This document shows, piece by piece, positions 12,866 to 14,920 of a DNA stretch of 14,920 bases (positions are counted from its first letter, which is position 1; each line of letters starts with the position of its first letter). A program made the position numbers and the translations under genes. The DNA lies in contig JAFWJP010000150.1 in NCBI GenBank assembly GCA_017514645.1, forward strand, positions 1 through 14,920. Reading direction: 5' to 3'. The DNA is from Solobacterium sp. (GTDB lineage Bacteria; Bacillota_I; Bacilli_A; Erysipelotrichales; Erysipelotrichaceae). The notes beneath the pieces are model-generated. The model did no database searches, was not told where the DNA came from, and was given only the letters and a program-made list of their open reading frames with translations.

Positions 12866-13255
12866 CTACAATATGAACCTTGAAATGAGCGTACTGATCT
12901 GATGAATGTCCACGTTGGTCTTGAAATCGAACTGGAGCCGCGCTCCGTTGGCAAAAGTTAGGACCAGTTCGCTGTCAAGATCCAGAACGCCTGCTGTCTC
13001 AATACCGTAATACAGCACCTTCGCATACGGATACGAGAAATAGGAGATCTTCTTCCCGGTAAGTCCCTGTACATTGACAACGAAAATACGTCTGTCTGTA
13101 AAGATCACCTGATCGCGCATGGTCATGAAGGCCTGCATCATCTGCTCATCTTCCATCATGAGTTCCGGTACTTCCGGTCTCACCTGATTGAGATTGATGG
13201 CACGCAGGTTCAGGAGATTGGCGTCTCCGATAATTCCGCTTGATACTGCCGGCAT
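12866..13255 (-). CDS. Bacterial PH-domain protein (bPH_1, PF08000 type)
   Basis: This 129-aa cytoplasmic protein of the bPH_1 group has a PH-like beta-barrel closed by a C-terminal helix. The family pattern is clear: an N-terminal acidic segment, then RDQVIFTDRRIFVVNVQGLTGKKISYFSYPYAKV (47-80), which is the strand FTDRR, then V-x-x-QG(L/I)TGKK and a Tyr-rich strand. ETAGVLDLDSELVL (86-99) and the terminal helix VDIHQISTLISRFIL complete it. The length is that of the family. The role of these proteins is largely unknown; they form ring oligomers in structures. An AAGGAGG site is 9 nt upstream. It is monocistronic with its own terminator and divergent from the unknown gene at 13407. Confidence 0.87.
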   Translation of the reverse strand: MPAVSSGIIGDANLLNLRAINLNQVRPEVPELMMEDEQMMQAFMTMRDQVIFTDRRIFVVNVQGLTGKKISYFSYPYAKVLYYGIETAGVLDLDSELVLTFANGARLQFDFKTNVDIHQISTLISRFIL

Positions 13256-13358
13256 AATCTGTATCCTCCTTGATGTTTTACAGTTCTATCCTACTTATGG
13301 ATTGTGCAGAAAACCTGCCAGCAGACGAATTTCCGTATTCTGTTGATCCTACGCCGTA

Positions 13359-13364
13359 TATAAT
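13359..13364 (+). promoter_or_regulatory. Candidate -10 box upstream of the small ORF at 13407
   Basis: A TATAAT occurs 42 nt upstream of the ATG; no good -35 is seen. The rest of 13256-13406 shows no other gene. Confidence 0.35.
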
Positions 13365-13406
13365 ATCGTTGAATAAGGCAGTTCAAAGCCATCATCCCGA
13401 TCATAT

Positions 13407-13745
13407 ATGAACCATTACATTCTGCTCCATCAAACAGAACCCTGGATCCGACGTACGACCCTGCAGGCCTATCTCAATGACGGTTATTCCGTCTTCTTTG
13501 AAGATGCCCGTACCCTGCTTGTATACAAGCGCACAGATCCGGTTGATACCCAGACGGAAGCTACGCTGCTGCGGCTGATCATCCGCAGCTTCCGCCGTTC
13601 CATCCGGCACAGTGCGGTACTGGATCTCTCAGATCTCATGAACAAACATATCGCCCGTCTGACAGACAATCACTGCAGCAGTCTGAAATTCCACGATCCG
13701 TTCAACGATGAACTGAAGCAGCTCATCGTCCGTACACTCGTCTGA
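13407..13745 (+). CDS. Hypothetical protein, 112 aa
   Basis: The protein begins MNHYILLHQTEPWIRRTTLQ, has a moderately basic middle (RLIIRSFRRSIRHSA) and a helical C-terminus (NDELKQLIVRTLV). No family is recognised, and no TM helix or signal peptide is present. No Shine-Dalgarno is visible before the ATG. The call rests on the open frame, a TATAAT at 13359, and a terminator starting 3 bp after the stop. It could be poorly expressed. Confidence 0.55.
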   Translation: MNHYILLHQTEPWIRRTTLQAYLNDGYSVFFEDARTLLVYKRTDPVDTQTEATLLRLIIRSFRRSIRHSAVLDLSDLMNKHIARLTDNHCSSLKFHDPFNDELKQLIVRTLV

Positions 13746-13747
13746 AG

Positions 13748-13772
13748 CGCACACTTCGCATGTGCGTTTTTT
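13748..13772 (+). terminator. Terminator of the 112-aa hypothetical gene
   Basis: CGCACA (13748-13753) pairs with TGTGCG (13761-13766), followed by T6. It immediately follows the stop codon and isolates the hydrolase gene downstream. Confidence 0.8.
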
Positions 13773-13788
13773 GTTCCGTACGGTCTAT

Positions 13789-13811
13789 GTTAAGATATAG
13801 ATAACAGAAAG
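13789..13811 (+). promoter_or_regulatory. Extended -10 promoter of the alpha/beta hydrolase gene
   Basis: TGTTAAGAT (13789-13797) is an extended -10 (TGn plus TAAGAT), followed by ATAGATAACAGAAA. It matches the DUF4139-pepV promoter (minus strand 9542-9520) at 21 of 23 positions. No clear -35 is present. Confidence 0.5.
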
Positions 13812-13834
13812 CATTATTGAAAGGAGAATTGTAC

Positions 13835-14758
13835 ATGCTGCACGAGATCAAGTTTTCATCATTCAACGAGCGTGATACGGTCTATGGCTGGGTCTATGTC
13901 CCTGCCTGTGAACCGGAAGGCGTCATTCAGCTCATCCATGGCTTCGGCGAGCATTCCCGCCGTTACCTGCACATGATCACGACCTTCATGGAAGCCGGCT
14001 ATATTGTCGCGGCAGACGACCATGTCGGTCACGGAAAGACCGCTGTCGAGAACGATGCCTGGGGTGACTGGGGTGACAAGGGCTATACCGTCATGGTCGA
14101 AGACGAAAAACGCCTGCACGATCTGGTCAAGGAAATGTTCCCGGATGTACCGTACTTCATGTTCGGCCACAGTATGGGTTCCTTCATCACCAGAATGTAT
14201 ATGTCCCGCTACGGTGAGGACCTTGACGGCGCCGTCATCTGCGGTACTGCCGGTGTCTGGGCTGGCGATCCTGCAAGCATCAAGCTGGTGGAAAAGGCTG
14301 CAGCGGAAGACCCGACCGGCAGCGATCCTACCCTCGGCGGCGCAATGATGGGCTGGATGTTCTCCCGCATTGAAGAAGGCGTTACGCTCGGAAACGAGTG
14401 GATCTGCCATGATCCGTACGTTCAGAAGGACCACGCAGCCGATCCGTTCGATGCCTTTACCAAGCCTACCAGCAATCGTTCCTGGCTGTATTTCCAGCAG
14501 ATGATGGCGGATATCACCGGTCCGGAATGGGCGGAAAAAGTACCTGCGGACCTGCCGATCCTGAACATTGCCGGTGATGAAGATCCGGTCGGTTCCTTCG
14601 GACAGGGTGTCTATCAGGTATCCAACTGGCTGATCGACTCCGGTCACCATGTCAAGACACACCTGTACAGCGGCTACCGCCATGAGATCCACAACTATGC
14701 CGACCTCAAGGACATCGTTGAAATGGATATCCTGGATTTCATCGACTCCTGTCTCTGA
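13835..14758 (+). CDS. Alpha/beta hydrolase, serine aminopeptidase S33 / monoacylglycerol lipase-like
   Basis: This 307-aa cytoplasmic hydrolase belongs to the S33-like (Hydrolase_4) group, which contains lysophospholipases and monoacylglycerol lipases. Motifs in order are the oxyanion HGFGEHSRRY (35-44), DDHVGHGKT (61-69), the nucleophile elbow FGHSMGS with Ser113, the acid AGDEDPVG (Asp250), and YRHEIHNY with His283. All three catalytic residues are present. A lid region with KDHAADPFDAFTKPTSNRSW lies between. The ATG at 13835 is used because AAAGGAGA (13820-13827) precedes it; the upstream in-frame TTG (13817) overlaps the site. Natural substrate is unknown; a lipid or lysophospholipid ester is most likely by family. 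Confidence 0.88.
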   Translation: MLHEIKFSSFNERDTVYGWVYVPACEPEGVIQLIHGFGEHSRRYLHMITTFMEAGYIVAADDHVGHGKTAVENDAWGDWGDKGYTVMVEDEKRLHDLVKEMFPDVPYFMFGHSMGSFITRMYMSRYGEDLDGAVICGTAGVWAGDPASIKLVEKAAAEDPTGSDPTLGGAMMGWMFSRIEEGVTLGNEWICHDPYVQKDHAADPFDAFTKPTSNRSWLYFQQMMADITGPEWAEKVPADLPILNIAGDEDPVGSFGQGVYQVSNWLIDSGHHVKTHLYSGYRHEIHNYADLKDIVEMDILDFIDSCL

Positions 14759-14855
14759 TTCATCATCAATCTACAGCTGACACTGCTTTGAAAGCCTGGC
14801 CTTCAGACCGGTGCAGCGGGTTCACCGCCAATTTTACATAGCTGTTAATATCAAG

Positions 14856-14889
14856 AAAGATGCGGCAGATATGATTCCGCATCTTTTTT
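14856..14889. terminator. Terminator right of the hydrolase gene
   Basis: AAAGATGCGG (14856-14865) pairs perfectly with CCGCATCTTT (14877-14886), followed by more T on the plus strand. The A-rich left side means it could also end a convergent gene outside the window. The 97 bp between the hydrolase stop and this stem hold no gene I can see. Confidence 0.85.
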
Positions 14890-14920
14890 GTCTGCGCTGT
14901 TCAAACAACAGGATCCTTAA

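Noticed and set aside
13859..14692. A 277-codon minus-strand open frame
   Set aside because: It is antisense to the S33 hydrolase, which has a full catalytic triad.
14759..14855. Possible tRNA from a GGTTCA stretch at about 14818
   Set aside because: No acceptor, D or anticodon stems can be formed around it.

Overview
The window reads as chromosome of a mid-GC Bacillota (Firmicutes). Support comes from strong AGGAGG-type ribosome binding sites, sigma-A-like promoters, many hairpin-plus-U-tract terminators, and the gene families present (PepV-type M20 dipeptidase, M42 aminopeptidase, MalY/PatB C-S lyase, a surface protein with Flg_new repeat). An Erysipelotrichia-like host is possible but is only an inference. 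No phage, transposase, CRISPR, rRNA or tRNA was recognised.

Layout. Positions 1-324 hold the start of a minus-strand gene leaving the window, a doubtful 55-codon small ORF crossed by two plus-strand terminators, and the promoter of a large gene. 325-3252 encodes a secreted, membrane-anchored cell-surface protein. A bidirectional terminator separates it from a minus-strand pair: an M42 aminopeptidase preceded by an XRE-cupin regulator, probably with a TTG start. The regulator is divergent from a MalY/PatB aminotransferase-fold C-S lyase. The 150 bp between them carries overlapping dyads on top of promoters for both directions, so one regulator may control a peptidase plus a sulfur amino acid lyase. 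Next, on the minus strand, comes an operon of a MuiA/DUF4139 protein with an added C-terminal zinc ribbon followed by PepV. It is divergent from a DUF1232 (YkvA-like) gene translationally coupled to a GNAT acetyltransferase.

The accessory stretch is 10547-11255. It has no intact gene. It holds the C-terminal remnant of a minus-strand membrane protein, abutting a degenerate array of fragments of an elongation factor Tu (tuf) gene. The array repeats codons for the segment between the G4 and G5 GTPase motifs head-to-tail in about 154-bp units, each with an internal 37-bp re-duplication, and a 22-bp direct repeat lies at each end. This is the most unusual object in the window.

The right end has a small unknown protein with a glycine-rich hydrophobic segment, an AEC-family permease, a bacterial PH-domain (bPH_1) protein, a short unknown ORF, and an S33-type alpha/beta hydrolase. 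The hydrolase promoter shares a 23-bp extended -10/initial-transcript sequence (21 of 23 identical) with the distant DUF4139-pepV promoter, hinting at common control of these hydrolytic functions.

All assignments come from reading motifs by eye. No database search was run.
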